NCBI GenBank assembly: GCA_015152565.1
Contig: SUTT01000003.1
Coordinates: forward strand, 21,424 to 85,423
Length of the DNA stretch: 64,000 nucleotides
Source: Cyanobacteria bacterium SIG27
Lineage (GTDB): Bacteria > Cyanobacteriota > Vampirovibrionia > Gastranaerophilales > Gastranaerophilaceae
Direction of reading: 5' to 3'
Shown: piece after piece, positions 8,341 to 16,845 of the stretch
Numbering within the stretch: the stretch's first letter is position 1
Layout: the number at the start of each line of letters is the position of its first letter
Translations under genes and position numbers: made by a program
Notes under the pieces: generated by a model
Databases searched by the model: none
The model's input: the letters and a program-made list of their open reading frames with translations, nothing else
Told to the model about the DNA's origin: nothing

Positions 8341-9318
8341 ATGGAACTTAAAATTAAAAACATTAATACAACAACATCTTCAGACGGTTCTCAATACGGT
8401 AAATTCGTTATTGAACCGCTTGAAAGAGGTTATGGCGCTACAATTGGTAATGCTTTAAGAAGAGTTTTATTATCAAGCTTAGAAGGCGCTGCTGTAACAT
8501 CAGTTAGAATTGAAGGTATTACTCACGAATACACATCAATTCCTGGGGTTGTTGAAGATGTAATTGATATTATGTTAAATCTTAAATCAGTTGTTGTTAA
8601 AACTGATGCTGTTGAACCACAACACTTAAGATTAGACGCTTCAAAACCAGGACCAGTTCTTGCAGGTGATATCGAATTACCGGCTGGCGTTAAAATTGTT
8701 AACCCAGATTGCGTTATTTGTACACTATCTCAAGGCGGTTCAATCCATGCTGATATCACTGTTGAAGTAGGTAAAGGCTATGTTGCTGTTGATGTTCTAA
8801 AAGAACAAAAAAATGGTTTACCAATCGACCTTTTACCAATCGATGCAGTGTTTATGCCAATTAAAAGAGTTAGCTATAATGTTGAACCAGCTCGTGTTGG
8901 TGAATCATTAGATTATGATAAATTAACTCTTGAAATTTGGTCAAATGGTTCAATTGAAGTTGGCGCTGCATTATCTAAAGCATCTAACTTATTAATTGAA
9001 CATTTCAGTCAAATTGCAGGCATTTCTGGTACTCCTGTTCAAATCAAACAAGAAGTGCAAGAAGCTGTAGTTGAAGAAGAAGTTGTTGCTCCAACTTTAT
9101 CAATTGAAGATTTAGAACTTTCAGTTCGTGCTTACAATTGCTTAAAAAGAGCTTCAATCAATTCAATGACTGAACTATTGAAAAAATCAGAACATGATTT
9201 ATTAAACATTAAAAATTTCGGTAAAAAATCATCTGATGAAGTAATTGAAAAACTTCACCAAATGGGACTTGATCTTCAACCAAATCCTGAAGATGCCGAA
9301 GAAATGGAATTGATGTAA
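8341..9318 (+). CDS. rpoA: DNA-directed RNA polymerase subunit alpha
   Basis: 325 residues, normal length. The N-terminal assembly domain has F-V-I-E-P-L-E-R-G-Y-G-A-T-I-G-N-A-L-R-R-V-L-L-S-S near residues 20-44 and the usual V-x-R-V-G-E-like loop (ARVGESLDYDKLTLEIWSNG). After an acidic linker near 235-255 comes the C-terminal DNA/activator-binding domain (L-S-V-R-A-Y-N-C-L-K-R, then L-L-K-K-S-E-H-D-L-L-N-I-K-N-F-G-K-K-S), which binds UP elements and activators. Alpha dimers nucleate polymerase assembly. AGGAGAG lies 11 nt before the start. It stands between rpsD and rplQ as in most bacteria. Confidence 0.98.
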   Translation: MELKIKNINTTTSSDGSQYGKFVIEPLERGYGATIGNALRRVLLSSLEGAAVTSVRIEGITHEYTSIPGVVEDVIDIMLNLKSVVVKTDAVEPQHLRLDASKPGPVLAGDIELPAGVKIVNPDCVICTLSQGGSIHADITVEVGKGYVAVDVLKEQKNGLPIDLLPIDAVFMPIKRVSYNVEPARVGESLDYDKLTLEIWSNGSIEVGAALSKASNLLIEHFSQIAGISGTPVQIKQEVQEAVVEEEVVAPTLSIEDLELSVRAYNCLKRASINSMTELLKKSEHDLLNIKNFGKKSSDEVIEKLHQMGLDLQPNPEDAEEMELM

Positions 9319-9340
9319 TTAACAAGTAAGGAATATAAAA

Positions 9341-9769
9341 ATGAGACACGGTCGTAAAATTCATAAGCTTTCAAAAGCAGCTGATCAAAGAAAAGCTTTA
9401 TTGCGTTCTTTAGCATCTCAACTGTTTTTACACGGCGAAATTACAACTACAATGGCTAGAGCAAAAGCCCTAAAACCATTTGCAGAATCAATCATTACTT
9501 TTGCTAAAAAAGGTGATTTAGCTGCTCGTCGTGAAGCAAAAAAAGATATTTATGATATCGAAACAGAAAAATTTATTGATGTTGAAACTGGTGAATTGTT
9601 TGAAGCTCAACCAGAAGGTAAAAAACTTCCTAAACAAACAGTTTTAAGACAATTATTCTCTGTAATCGGTAAAAAATATGCAACACGTAATGGTGGTTAT
9701 ACTAGAATTTTAAGATTAACCCCACGTCGTGGTGACAATGCAGAAATGGCGTTAATTCAATTAGTTTAA
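9341..9769 (+). CDS. rplQ: 50S ribosomal protein L17 with internal insertion
   Basis: 142 residues against the usual 115-127. The N-terminus is canonical (MRHGRKIHKLSKAADQRKAL, then L-F-L-H-G-E-I-T-T-T-M-A-R-A-K). An insertion of roughly 20-25 residues (about 72-98, including I-E-T-E-K-F-I-D-V-E-T-G-E) interrupts the segment between R-R-E-A-K-K and the conserved L-R-Q-L-F-S-V-I-G-K-K-Y-A region. The end T-R-I-L-R-L-T-P-R-R-G-D-N-A-E-M-A is normal. L17 lies near the polypeptide exit tunnel. AAGGAA precedes the ATG. truA starts 9 nt after its stop. Confidence 0.97.
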   Translation: MRHGRKIHKLSKAADQRKALLRSLASQLFLHGEITTTMARAKALKPFAESIITFAKKGDLAARREAKKDIYDIETEKFIDVETGELFEAQPEGKKLPKQTVLRQLFSVIGKKYATRNGGYTRILRLTPRRGDNAEMALIQLV

Positions 9770-9778
9770 TGCTATAAT

Positions 9779-10576
9779 ATGCGCTACATTATCTGCTTTG
9801 AATATCTTGGAAAAAACTTTTATGGAAGTCAAAAGCAACCAGACAAAAGAACTGTCCAAGGCGAAATTGAAAAAGCACTTTGTACATTGACAAAAGATGA
9901 AATAAAAATCACTCCATCAGGAAGAACTGATGCAAAAGTGAGCGCTGAACATCAAGTTGCCCATTTTGATATTAATAAAAAAATTGAGAACCCAAGCAAT
10001 TTTTTATACAAATTAAATTGCATTCTTCCTGAAGATGTCAAAGTTTTTGAGTTAAATGAAACTACCGCTAATTTTCATGCTCAAAAAGACGCAAAATATA
10101 AGCATTACAGATACATAATACAAAATAATCGTGTTGCTTCCGTTTTTTGTAGTGAATGTAATCTGTTTTATCCTTATAAAGAACTAAACATTGAAAGACT
10201 AAATAAAGCTCTTTCTTATTTAGTTGGGCATCATGATTTTTCAGCTTTTAAATCTAATTCTGATAACCCATACAATGATTGCAAAATTTATTTTGCTCGT
10301 GCAAGTAAGGAATTGATTAAAAGGCAAAATTTTATCTTTATAGATGTTATAGGGGATAGATTTCTCTATAATATGATAAGAACAATAGTTGGTCAGCTTC
10401 TTTTGATTGAAAGAAATGAGCTTAATCCTAATATTATGGAAGAAGTTTTAAAATCAAAAGATAGAACAAAAGCAGGACAAGTGGTTGACGCTTGCGGCTT
10501 AGTTTTAAAATATGTTGGCTATGATAATGTAGAAAATTATATTAAAAAAATAAACTTACAAAAGGAAGGTAAATAA
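9779..10576 (+). CDS. truA: tRNA pseudouridine(38-40) synthase TruA
   Basis: 265 residues. It opens [20 protein letters not shown] and has the catalytic-Asp motif [10 protein letters not shown] near residues 47-56 (Asp about 51). The TruA motifs [14 protein letters not shown] and [11 protein letters not shown] are also present. It isomerises uridines 38-40 in the anticodon arm of several tRNAs. TATAAT abuts the ATG directly and no SD is visible, so translation probably depends on the rplQ stop 9 nt upstream. Its stop overlaps the rplM start by 1 nt (TAATG), indicating coupling. Confidence 0.96.
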   Translation: MRYIICFEYLGKNFYGSQKQPDKRTVQGEIEKALCTLTKDEIKITPSGRTDAKVSAEHQVAHFDINKKIENPSNFLYKLNCILPEDVKVFELNETTANFHAQKDAKYKHYRYIIQNNRVASVFCSECNLFYPYKELNIERLNKALSYLVGHHDFSAFKSNSDNPYNDCKIYFARASKELIKRQNFIFIDVIGDRFLYNMIRTIVGQLLLIERNELNPNIMEEVLKSKDRTKAGQVVDACGLVLKYVGYDNVENYIKKINLQKEGK

Positions 10577-11016
10577 TGAAAACATTTAGTGCAAAACCAC
10601 TAGAAGTAGAAAGAAAATGGTATCTTATTGATGCTGATGGCGCTACTTTAGGTAGATTAGCAGTAGAAGTTGCAAATATTTTAAGAGGTAAAAATAAACC
10701 TCAATATACACCTAATGTTGATACTGGCGATTTTGTTGTTGTAATTAACGCTGATAAAGTTGTTGTTACAGGCAAAAAAGAAATAGATAAAATGTACAGA
10801 TCTCACTCAGGTTTCCCTGGTGGTTTTAAAGAAATCAGCTTTAAAGCTATGATGGAGCATGTTCCAACAAGAGCTATTGAAAAAGCTGTTAAAGGTATGT
10901 TGCCTCACAATACTTTAGGTGATGAACAATTCCAAAAATTAAAAGTATATGCTGGTGCTGAACATCCACATGCAGCTCAAAAACCAGTAGTATATGAATT
11001 AAAAGGAGATAAGTAA
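10576..11016 (+). CDS. rplM: 50S ribosomal protein L13
   Basis: 146 residues with the L13 pattern: [16 protein letters not shown] near 14-29, [21 protein letters not shown], then [10 protein letters not shown] and M-L-P-H-N-T-L-G. It is an early large-subunit assembly protein. AAAGGAAGG precedes the ATG inside truA. It overlaps both truA and rpsI by 1 nt, so the three genes are translationally coupled. Confidence 0.98.
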   Translation: MKTFSAKPLEVERKWYLIDADGATLGRLAVEVANILRGKNKPQYTPNVDTGDFVVVINADKVVVTGKKEIDKMYRSHSGFPGGFKEISFKAMMEHVPTRAIEKAVKGMLPHNTLGDEQFQKLKVYAGAEHPHAAQKPVVYELKGDK

Positions 11017-11417
11017 TGGCTGATAACAAAAACGAAATCGTAAAAACTGGTCGCAGAAAATGTTCAATTGCTGTTGCTAAAGTTGTTTCTGGTAAAGGCA
11101 GAATTTTTGTTAACGGCAAAACATTAAAAGGTTACTTTGGTAACAGACCATCTTTAGAAATGACTATTTATAGACCATTAGTTTTAACAGAAAATCAAGA
11201 CAAATTTGATGTTAGAGTTAAAACTCTTGGTGGTGGTGTTTCTGCTCAAGCTGACGCTATTCAATTAGCAATTTCTAGAGCATTAGTTGAAATCAATGAG
11301 GAATTTAAACCAGCTTTAAAACAAGAAGGTTTATTAACTCGTGATGCTCGTATTAAAGAACGTAAAAAATACGGTAGAAAAAGAGCAAGAAAACGCTTCC
11401 AATTCTCAAAAAGATAA
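11016..11417 (+). CDS. rpsI: 30S ribosomal protein S9
   Basis: 133 residues. It has T-G-R-R-K-C-S-I-A-V-A-K-V near 11-23, G-G-G-V-S-A-Q-A-D-A-I-Q-L-A-I-S-R-A-L, and L-T-R-D-A-R-I-K-E-R-K-K-Y-G-R-K-R-A-R-K. The C-terminal end Q-F-S-K-R has the terminal Lys-Arg that reaches the P-site tRNA. AAAGGAG precedes the ATG. It is the last gene of the operon, followed by a strong terminator. Confidence 0.98.
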   Translation: MADNKNEIVKTGRRKCSIAVAKVVSGKGRIFVNGKTLKGYFGNRPSLEMTIYRPLVLTENQDKFDVRVKTLGGGVSAQADAIQLAISRALVEINEEFKPALKQEGLLTRDARIKERKKYGRKRARKRFQFSKR

Positions 11418-11424
11418 TATTTTT

Positions 11425-11452
11425 AAAACCCTCCAAATTTGGAGGGTTTTTT
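11425..11452 (+). terminator. Rho-independent terminator of the ribosomal operon
   Basis: A perfect 26-bp palindrome (AAAACCCTCC, loop AAATTT, GGAGGGTTTT) followed by further T residues, 8 nt after the rpsI stop. Confidence 0.95.
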
Positions 11453-11516
11453 ATTGCTTTATTGCAAAAAAATTATAAAATTTATATAATTGTTTTAAGT
11501 ATGGGAGGATAATTTA

Positions 11517-12284
11517 ATGCTTAGCGCTTATGCGAAAATGATTTTAAAAGGCGATAATTTTTTAAATAGAATTAATGAAATATATAAAGAATTGGCAGAT
11601 AAAAAAGTTTTAATTTATGCTCTAGGTGAAACTTTTATTGAATTGGATAAAAAATATCAAATAACCGATAAATTAAATGTAGTTGCGATTTCGGATAAAA
11701 AATTTGAAGAAAAATTGGTAAATTACAAAGGAATTAAAGCAATTATTCCATCTGAAATTAAAAATATTGACTATGATGTTGTTTTGGTGACAAACGAAAC
11801 TCCTAGTCGAATTTGTATGATTTTAGAAGACGATTTAGGGGTTGATTTTGCTAAAATTACGACTTTGTTTAAGCATGAAATTATAGATGAAGTTTTGCAT
11901 TATAATTATTTAGTTGAAAATAATTTTGAAAAAAATCTTAAAAAATTAAACAAACTAACTAAAGGTAAAAGTGTCGTAATTTATGGTGCTGGAAGCTTGT
12001 TTGAAACTGCAAAAAAATATTATGATTTATCTAAATTAAATATAATTGGTATTTCTGATATGAAATTTTCAACACATGAAGAAAATGAAGAATGTTTTAC
12101 TTATAAAGTATATTCACTTGATGAATTAAAAGAGTTAAAGCCTGATTATATCTTGGTTGCGACTAAGTTTTATATTAATATTATCGAAAATTTCTATTAT
12201 GAAGTTTTCAAAGATACTAAAGTTAAAATTAAAGCATTGATTAAAAAACCATTTTTAACTTTATGGAAAGAAATATGGCAATAA
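11517..12284 (+). CDS. Unrecognised protein with two Rossmann-like halves
   Basis: 255 residues made of two similar alpha/beta halves. The first has K-K-V-L-I-Y-A-L-G-E-T-F near residues 29-40 and L-N-V-V-A-I-S-D-K-K-F. The second has K-S-V-V-I-Y-G-A-G-S-L-F near 151-162 and L-N-I-I-G-I-S-D-M-K-F. Each half reads as a beta strand, a glycine turn, a helix, and a second strand ending in an acidic residue, as in nucleotide- or NAD-binding folds used in sugar and capsule biosynthesis proteins. No catalytic residues can be named. GGGAGG precedes the ATG. It is a single gene between two terminators. Confidence 0.6.
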   Translation: MLSAYAKMILKGDNFLNRINEIYKELADKKVLIYALGETFIELDKKYQITDKLNVVAISDKKFEEKLVNYKGIKAIIPSEIKNIDYDVVLVTNETPSRICMILEDDLGVDFAKITTLFKHEIIDEVLHYNYLVENNFEKNLKKLNKLTKGKSVVIYGAGSLFETAKKYYDLSKLNIIGISDMKFSTHEENEECFTYKVYSLDELKELKPDYILVATKFYINIIENFYYEVFKDTKVKIKALIKKPFLTLWKEIWQ

Positions 12285-12305
12285 AACCGCAATTAGTGCG
12301 GTTTT
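12283..12305. terminator. Bidirectional terminator between convergent genes
   Basis: Stem AAAACCGCA/TGCGGTTTT with loop ATTAG, T run on the plus side and A run (T on the minus strand) on the other. It spans the ends of the Rossmann protein gene and the matrixin-like gene. Confidence 0.85.
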
Positions 12306-13069
12306 TTAATGTTTATATTTAAATTATTTAGCTGCATTAAATACTTTTTTAAATCGCCTATATTTTGATTTTCTTCAAGTAAATCTTTTGTTTGAGTGTT
12401 TTTTAAAAGGGAATTTTTTGTTTTTTCAAAGTCAGATTGATAGCCCCCATTGCTCATTTTTATAATTAAATCATCAATTGAGGTTGCTTGATAATTTGGA
12501 TACATTGAAAGAATTTCACGTTCAGTTTTTCCAACAGGGAATTTATAAAGCCATCTGAGCGTTGCAAGGTCGTTTTGTGAAATATTAGTTATTCCATATT
12601 CATGTGGAACATACATAATATCCCCCTTGGTTTTAGAGTGCCCCAAACCAACGCTATGACCGATTTCGTGGACAATTGTGTGAAAAACTTCGTTTTCATC
12701 CATATATTGATGATGTAAAATGCCATCTGATAATCCAATTGATAATTCTGCTGAATAATATCTGCCTAATTTATCAAAATTAAATGTGCAAGAGCCCAAT
12801 GACTTTCTATCCACTCTTTTCCATTCAATATTGATGTTTGAATCATATAAATTCATTGTGCGCTCAAAAGAAACCAATCCGCCTGATTTTTGCTCCCAAA
12901 GATTAAAGCCGTCGATAATCATTTGAGTATATTTATATTCATCATTAGAGCTTGTTGATTTGTACCAATTGAATTTGCCGATAAACACCTTTAAAGGCAT
13001 AACATTATCTGCCCAGCGGGACAATTTGCCTTTAGAAAAACAGTCATGTAGGTAAGTAATTGTTTGCAT
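12293..13069 (-). CDS. Matrixin-like zinc metalloprotease
   Basis: 258 residues from ATG 13069. The zinc-binding helix H-E-I-G-H-S-V-G-L-G-H (H134, E135, H138, H144) followed by a Met-turn I-M-Y (M152) is the metzincin/M10 signature. Upstream, P-L-K-V-F-I and a helix with F-N-L-W-E-Q fit the matrixin fold (usually I-x-x-A-F-x-x-W). No prodomain or cysteine switch is visible and no clear signal peptide. A longer frame reading to 13207 would run into ybaB on the other strand and past its SD, so that extension is rejected; ATG 13087 is another possible start. Substrate unknown. It is divergent from ybaB. Confidence 0.8.
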   Translation of the reverse strand: MQTITYLHDCFSKGKLSRWADNVMPLKVFIGKFNWYKSTSSNDEYKYTQMIIDGFNLWEQKSGGLVSFERTMNLYDSNINIEWKRVDRKSLGSCTFNFDKLGRYYSAELSIGLSDGILHHQYMDENEVFHTIVHEIGHSVGLGHSKTKGDIMYVPHEYGITNISQNDLATLRWLYKFPVGKTEREILSMYPNYQATSIDDLIIKMSNGGYQSDFEKTKNSLLKNTQTKDLLEENQNIGDLKKYLMQLNNLNINIKKPH

Positions 13070-13126
13070 ATAAATATATAATATCATATAATAGTAGTAA
13101 ATTAATATTTGGGGAGAAAATATATT

Positions 13127-13462
13127 ATGATGAATATGATGCAGATAATGCAACAAGCTCAAAAAATGCAAAAAAAATTCAAAGAAACTCAAAGCGAGCT
13201 TGAACAAGTTGAGGTTATTTCAACAGCTGGTAATGGTGCAGTGACAGCTGTTTTAACTGGACAAGGCAAATTTAAATCAATCAAATTAACACCTGAAGCA
13301 ATTAACCCTGAAAACCCTACTGTGGTTGATAGTGATACTGTTGAAATGTTAGAAGACTTATTATCACAAGCATTGTCTGATGCAACAAAAAAAGCAACAG
13401 AACAAATGGAAGCTAAATTGAAATCTGTAACTGGTGGAATTTCTATTCCTGGGTTATTCTAA
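13127..13462 (+). CDS. YbaB/EbfC family nucleoid-associated protein
   Basis: 111 residues, usual length. The Met-rich N-terminus and M-Q-Q-A-Q-K-M-Q-K-K are followed by the YbaB core A-G-N-G-A-V-T-A-V-L-T-G and the I-K-L-T-P-E-A-I region. The tail is M-E-A-K-L-K-S-V-T-G-G. These small dimers bind DNA and help organise the nucleoid. SD GGGGAG lies 10 nt before ATG 13127; a TTG at 13109 overlaps the SD and is rejected. ybaB-recR is a classic pair, but here a 287-bp spacer with two structured elements separates them. Confidence 0.93.
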   Translation: MMNMMQIMQQAQKMQKKFKETQSELEQVEVISTAGNGAVTAVLTGQGKFKSIKLTPEAINPENPTVVDSDTVEMLEDLLSQALSDATKKATEQMEAKLKSVTGGISIPGLF

Positions 13463-13509
13463 GTTTCTGGATTGTTTGAAAACATTGTTTTCTTGTAATG
13501 GTAAATATG

Positions 13510-13600
13510 TGCACTTAGCGATAGAAGCTGCGAAAGGCATGTTTGAGCGTAGCGAGTTGCCGAAAGCAGCGTACTAGAGCTTAGTGCATCACTAGAAGCC
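13510..13600 (+). repeat. GC-rich structured island E (ybaB-recR spacer)
   Basis: Folds as nested stems: TGCACTTAGC (13510-13519) with GCTTAGTGCA (13579-13588, one mismatch). Inside, GCTGC-GAAA-GGCA (13527-13539) pairs with TGCC-GAAA-GCAGC (13558-13570), leaving a symmetric GAAA/GAAA internal loop. It ends in ACTAGAAGCC, loosely like the TACAGGAGC end of copies A-D. No ORF. It belongs to the same class of GC-rich intergenic islands but is not a strict copy. Confidence 0.6.
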
Positions 13601-13635
13601 AACATCAAACCAAGCCTTGTTTTCTTTTCTTTTTG

Positions 13636-13688
13636 CTTCATTTTTCTTTTCTTTGGTAGGCGCTTGAAAAAAGAAAAGAAAAATGAAG
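13636..13688. repeat. Perfect 19-bp inverted repeat (polypyrimidine/polypurine hairpin)
   Basis: CTTCATTTTTCTTTTCTTT at 13636-13654 and its exact complement at 13670-13688 enclose a 15-nt loop containing GGTAGGCGCTTG. The arms are pure purine on one strand apart from a single T. It lacks the T tail of a simple terminator on the plus strand. It lies 61 nt before recR. Confidence 0.85.
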
Positions 13689-13749
13689 AAGTCTGAAAGA
13701 CTTGAAAAATAAATTGTAGAATTAGCTTTAAAAAAAACAACAATTCATT

Positions 13750-14346
13750 ATGGAATACACAAAACCGCTTGCAAAATTAATCGAATACTTTCAAAAGCTT
13801 CCCTCAATCGGTCCTAAAACTGCTATGAGGTTAGCTTTGCATATTGTAAAAATGCCAGAAAATGAAGTAAATAATTTTGCAAATGCCTTAATTGAAGCTA
13901 AAACTAAAATATCTTATTGTAAAACTTGTTTTAATATGTCTTGCAACGATCCTTGCGAAGTTTGTTCTGATGTTACAAGAAATAAATCTGTTATTTGCGT
14001 TGTGGGTGAAACAAAAGACCTGATGGCAATTGAAAAAACAAACGAATACCATGGGCTCTACCACGTTTTGCAGGGTTTAATTTCTCCAATTGATGGCATT
14101 GGACCTGATGATATTAGAGTAAAAGAGCTTTTATATCGTGTTAATCAAAACGATGTTAAGGAAGTTATTCTTGCTCTTAATCCTTCTGTTGAGGGTGAAG
14201 CGACAAGTTTGTACCTTGGAAAGCTTTTAAAACCGTTTAATATTAAAATTTCTCGCATTGCTTTTGGACTTCCAATGGGTGCAGAGCTTGAATATGCTGA
14301 TGAAATGACTTTAGCTCGAGCTCTTGAAGGACGAGTTGAATTATAA
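13750..14346 (+). CDS. recR: Recombination protein RecR
   Basis: 198 residues, usual length. N-terminal helix-hairpin-helix ([13 protein letters not shown] near 17-29), zinc finger C57-x2-C60-x8-C69-x2-C72, then the Toprim domain from [10 protein letters not shown] through [14 protein letters not shown]. The C-terminal [13 protein letters not shown] is typical. With RecO/RecF it loads RecA at gaps. No good SD precedes the ATG. Its stop overlaps the convergent downstream gene by 6 bp. Confidence 0.97.
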   Translation: MEYTKPLAKLIEYFQKLPSIGPKTAMRLALHIVKMPENEVNNFANALIEAKTKISYCKTCFNMSCNDPCEVCSDVTRNKSVICVVGETKDLMAIEKTNEYHGLYHVLQGLISPIDGIGPDDIRVKELLYRVNQNDVKEVILALNPSVEGEATSLYLGKLLKPFNIKISRIAFGLPMGAELEYADEMTLARALEGRVEL

Positions 14347-15192
14347 AATTAAAGCTAAAATCATTAATAAAAGTGAGCCTAGTTGCATACCGGTTGATGT
14401 GATTTTTTGGATTTTATTTGCCTCATAAATTTTTGCGGTTTGTTGTGCATTAGCTGCAGCTTGAAGTCTTTGTATTCTTAAATAATCATCATCTGATGAA
14501 AAATCTCTTTGAAATATTTTTCTTTCTAATCGGTTTAATCTTAAACCAACTGGATCTTGAGAATATGTTTTTGAAAATAATACTGTTTCAAGTCCAGCAA
14601 GTTGAATATACATATCCGAATTTTCATATTTATTTTGTGAACCCATATAAGATTCAATATCTTGAGTTTGAGAATAAGGACGTTCAATGTGATAATTTGG
14701 GTTTTGTGCAACTGTATCTTGTCTTAAATATGCTTTTAATCTATCTGTTCTAGAGGCTAAATTGCCATCTTGGGTTGAACCGAAAAGCTTTTTTTCAAGC
14801 CTTTCAAGACGTTTATAGATGTTTTCTTTTTCATAAGTTGTTAAAAACATTTGATATTCTAAACTATCAATTTGAGGATAATTAACACCAGTTACTTCTG
14901 TACTGTCAAGTTCGTAAGCTTGCTTTAGGCTATCTTCATAGCTTTCTAAGCCTATTGCTTCGTTTAGTTTTTTAATTCTTTGTTGTGTAGATAATTTTGA
15001 GTTAACCACTCCCAAGACATTATTTTCAATTCTTGAAAGCCTTTTTGAAACATCATCTTTTGAATATTCAAAACCCCAAATAACTTGTTCCATTTTAGAG
15101 ATTTGTGCAACATCAGCATTTGCAAAAACTGCAACGCTAAAATTTAGAAACAAAAATATTATAAAAAGTTTTATAGGGTTTAAGATTTTCAT
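14341..15192 (-). CDS. Exported protein with three R-L-x-R-L-E repeats
   Basis: 283 residues, no named family. There is an N-terminal signal peptide (about 24 residues, ending V-F-A-N-A), three related helical modules, and a C-terminal hydrophobic segment (about 265-283). Each module runs from an M-E/L-E helix through W-G/L-T/F-S-x-x-Y-x-x-D/E to R-L-x-R-L-E-x-x-x-F/L-G/Q (for example [13 protein letters not shown] and [13 protein letters not shown]). It is probably an envelope protein with its bulk outside the cytoplasm. ATG 15192 is preferred over a TTG at 15198. Function unknown. Confidence 0.7.
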   Translation of the reverse strand: MKILNPIKLFIIFLFLNFSVAVFANADVAQISKMEQVIWGFEYSKDDVSKRLSRIENNVLGVVNSKLSTQQRIKKLNEAIGLESYEDSLKQAYELDSTEVTGVNYPQIDSLEYQMFLTTYEKENIYKRLERLEKKLFGSTQDGNLASRTDRLKAYLRQDTVAQNPNYHIERPYSQTQDIESYMGSQNKYENSDMYIQLAGLETVLFSKTYSQDPVGLRLNRLERKIFQRDFSSDDDYLRIQRLQAAANAQQTAKIYEANKIQKITSTGMQLGSLLLMILALIL

Positions 15193-15249
15193 AATCAATA
15201 TTATATCAATATAAAAATACTTTTTTCTTAGAAATTTGTCTAATTTTAA

Positions 15250-16752
15250 CTAAACTTTAGTTTGCATCATTTCTTCAACTAAAGAACAAGTTAAATCAAC
15301 AAGCGTATTTTTATAATGTTCACACTTTTCTTGTGTTTTTGCCTCAAAACGAAGAGTGAAAACGGGTTCTGTATTGCTTTGGCGAATTAGCGCAAAGCCA
15401 TCTTCAAAAATTATCCTTAATCCATCAATTGTAATGATTTCTTTGATTTTCGAACCAAATAATTCTTCGTTAATTTGCGCTTCAAGCTTAGCTAAAACAT
15501 CTTTTTTAAATTCGTTAGGACATTTCAATCTAACTTCATCTGATAAATGAACTTTATTAAATTCATCCAATAAATCAACAAGCTTAAAATTAGGATTTTT
15601 TAATTTATTTTTAGCAACAATTTCAATTAATCGACATCCGGCGTAAATTGCGTCGTCATAACCATAATAACGGTCTTTAAAGAATGTATGACCGCTCATT
15701 TCACCTGCTAAAAGAGCGCCTGTTTCTCTCATTTTAGATTTAATATATCCATGACCTGTTTTTGTCATAATTGCTTTAGCGCCTAGGTTTTCAATTGTGT
15801 CATATAAAACTTGAGAACATTTTACTTCAGAAACTATTGTTGGTTTTTCTCCGTGGATTTTAAGTGTTTCAATTAAATCTTGAGCGTAAATTAAAAGCAA
15901 TTTATCTCCAGAAATTATTTCCCCCTCAGCTCCAATAGCCCCAATTCTATCTGAATCGCCATCAAAAGCTATACCAAAATCAGCATTAACTTCTTTCACT
16001 TTTTTTCTTATAGCGTCAAGTGTTTTAAAGTCAGATGGGTTTGGATGATGGTTTGGGAAAGTTCCATCCGGTTCAGAAAAAAGTTCAACTACTTCACAGC
16101 CTAAATCTCTATATAGTTGAGGAGCAACAATTCCTCCTGTGGCATTAGCGCTATCTACTACAACTTTCACGTTTTTGCCGATTTTTCCAAACATATCGCC
16201 AATTTTTTGTTGATAATTTGCAACAATGTCATATTCTTTTTTAAAGCCGTTTATGATTTGTCTATAACCACTGCTTTGTTCTTTTAGTTCGATTGTTAGT
16301 CTTTTAACTTCTTTAATTTGTTCTTCATTTAAGCTTTGGCGATTAAATGTCATTTTAAGACCATTGTATTCGCTTGGGTTATGAGAAGCTGTGACAATCA
16401 AAGCGCCCATAACTTTTTTATTTTCTGTAATTTCTGGTTCAATTTTTGCAAATTCAGAAAAATATCCCAATGGAGTTGGAGCTAGTCCGAGATCTAAAAC
16501 ATTGGCACCCATAGAAATTACACCTTGGATAATTGCTCTTTTTAATTCTGGAGAGTGGGTTCTAGCATCCATACAAACGCTGAATAATAATTCACGAGCG
16601 GTTTTTTCTTGCCCCAGTTTTTTTAATTCTTCTAAAACGAAAGCAACATAACCCTTTGCAGCACAAAAGAAGATTTCAGAATTAACTTCAGATGGGAAAA
16701 TTCCTCTAATATCGTTTTTTCCAAATGCTTTTGTGTTGATGGTGTTATCCAT
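15250..16752 (-). CDS. Phosphomannomutase/phosphoglucomutase
   Basis: 500 residues from ATG 16752, which has AAGGAGA 4 nt upstream. Alpha-D-phosphohexomutase signatures in order: N-D-I-R-G near 13-17; the phosphoserine loop T-A-S-H-N-P-S-E-Y-N-G with Ser123; the metal loop D-G-D-S-D-R at 264-269; the sugar-binding G-E-M-S-G-H; and the phosphate-binding R-Q-S-N-T-E-P near the end. It interconverts hexose 1- and 6-phosphates for polysaccharide, LPS or glycogen precursors. Mannose versus glucose preference cannot be told. It is monocistronic, divergent from the receiver-STAS gene. Confidence 0.93.
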   Translation of the reverse strand: MDNTINTKAFGKNDIRGIFPSEVNSEIFFCAAKGYVAFVLEELKKLGQEKTARELLFSVCMDARTHSPELKRAIIQGVISMGANVLDLGLAPTPLGYFSEFAKIEPEITENKKVMGALIVTASHNPSEYNGLKMTFNRQSLNEEQIKEVKRLTIELKEQSSGYRQIINGFKKEYDIVANYQQKIGDMFGKIGKNVKVVVDSANATGGIVAPQLYRDLGCEVVELFSEPDGTFPNHHPNPSDFKTLDAIRKKVKEVNADFGIAFDGDSDRIGAIGAEGEIISGDKLLLIYAQDLIETLKIHGEKPTIVSEVKCSQVLYDTIENLGAKAIMTKTGHGYIKSKMRETGALLAGEMSGHTFFKDRYYGYDDAIYAGCRLIEIVAKNKLKNPNFKLVDLLDEFNKVHLSDEVRLKCPNEFKKDVLAKLEAQINEELFGSKIKEIITIDGLRIIFEDGFALIRQSNTEPVFTLRFEAKTQEKCEHYKNTLVDLTCSLVEEMMQTKV

Positions 16753-16833
16753 AAAATCTCCTTTTGCCCCATACATCTATATGAAAATTATACAATAAAA
16801 ATATATTTTCTAGCATTTTTCACGGTTTAATTG

Positions 16834-16839
16834 TATAAT
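16834..16839 (+). promoter_or_regulatory. Putative -10 element giving a leaderless mRNA
   Basis: A perfect TATAAT ends 6 nt before ATG 16846, so transcription would begin at or next to the A of the start codon. No SD is present. The same 6-nt spacing recurs before radA. Confidence 0.45.
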
Positions 16840-16845
16840 CCAAAT

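Noticed and set aside
13070..13207. N-terminal extension of the matrixin-like protein
   Set aside because: It overlaps the ybaB SD and coding region on the other strand and is low-complexity (H/Y/L-rich).
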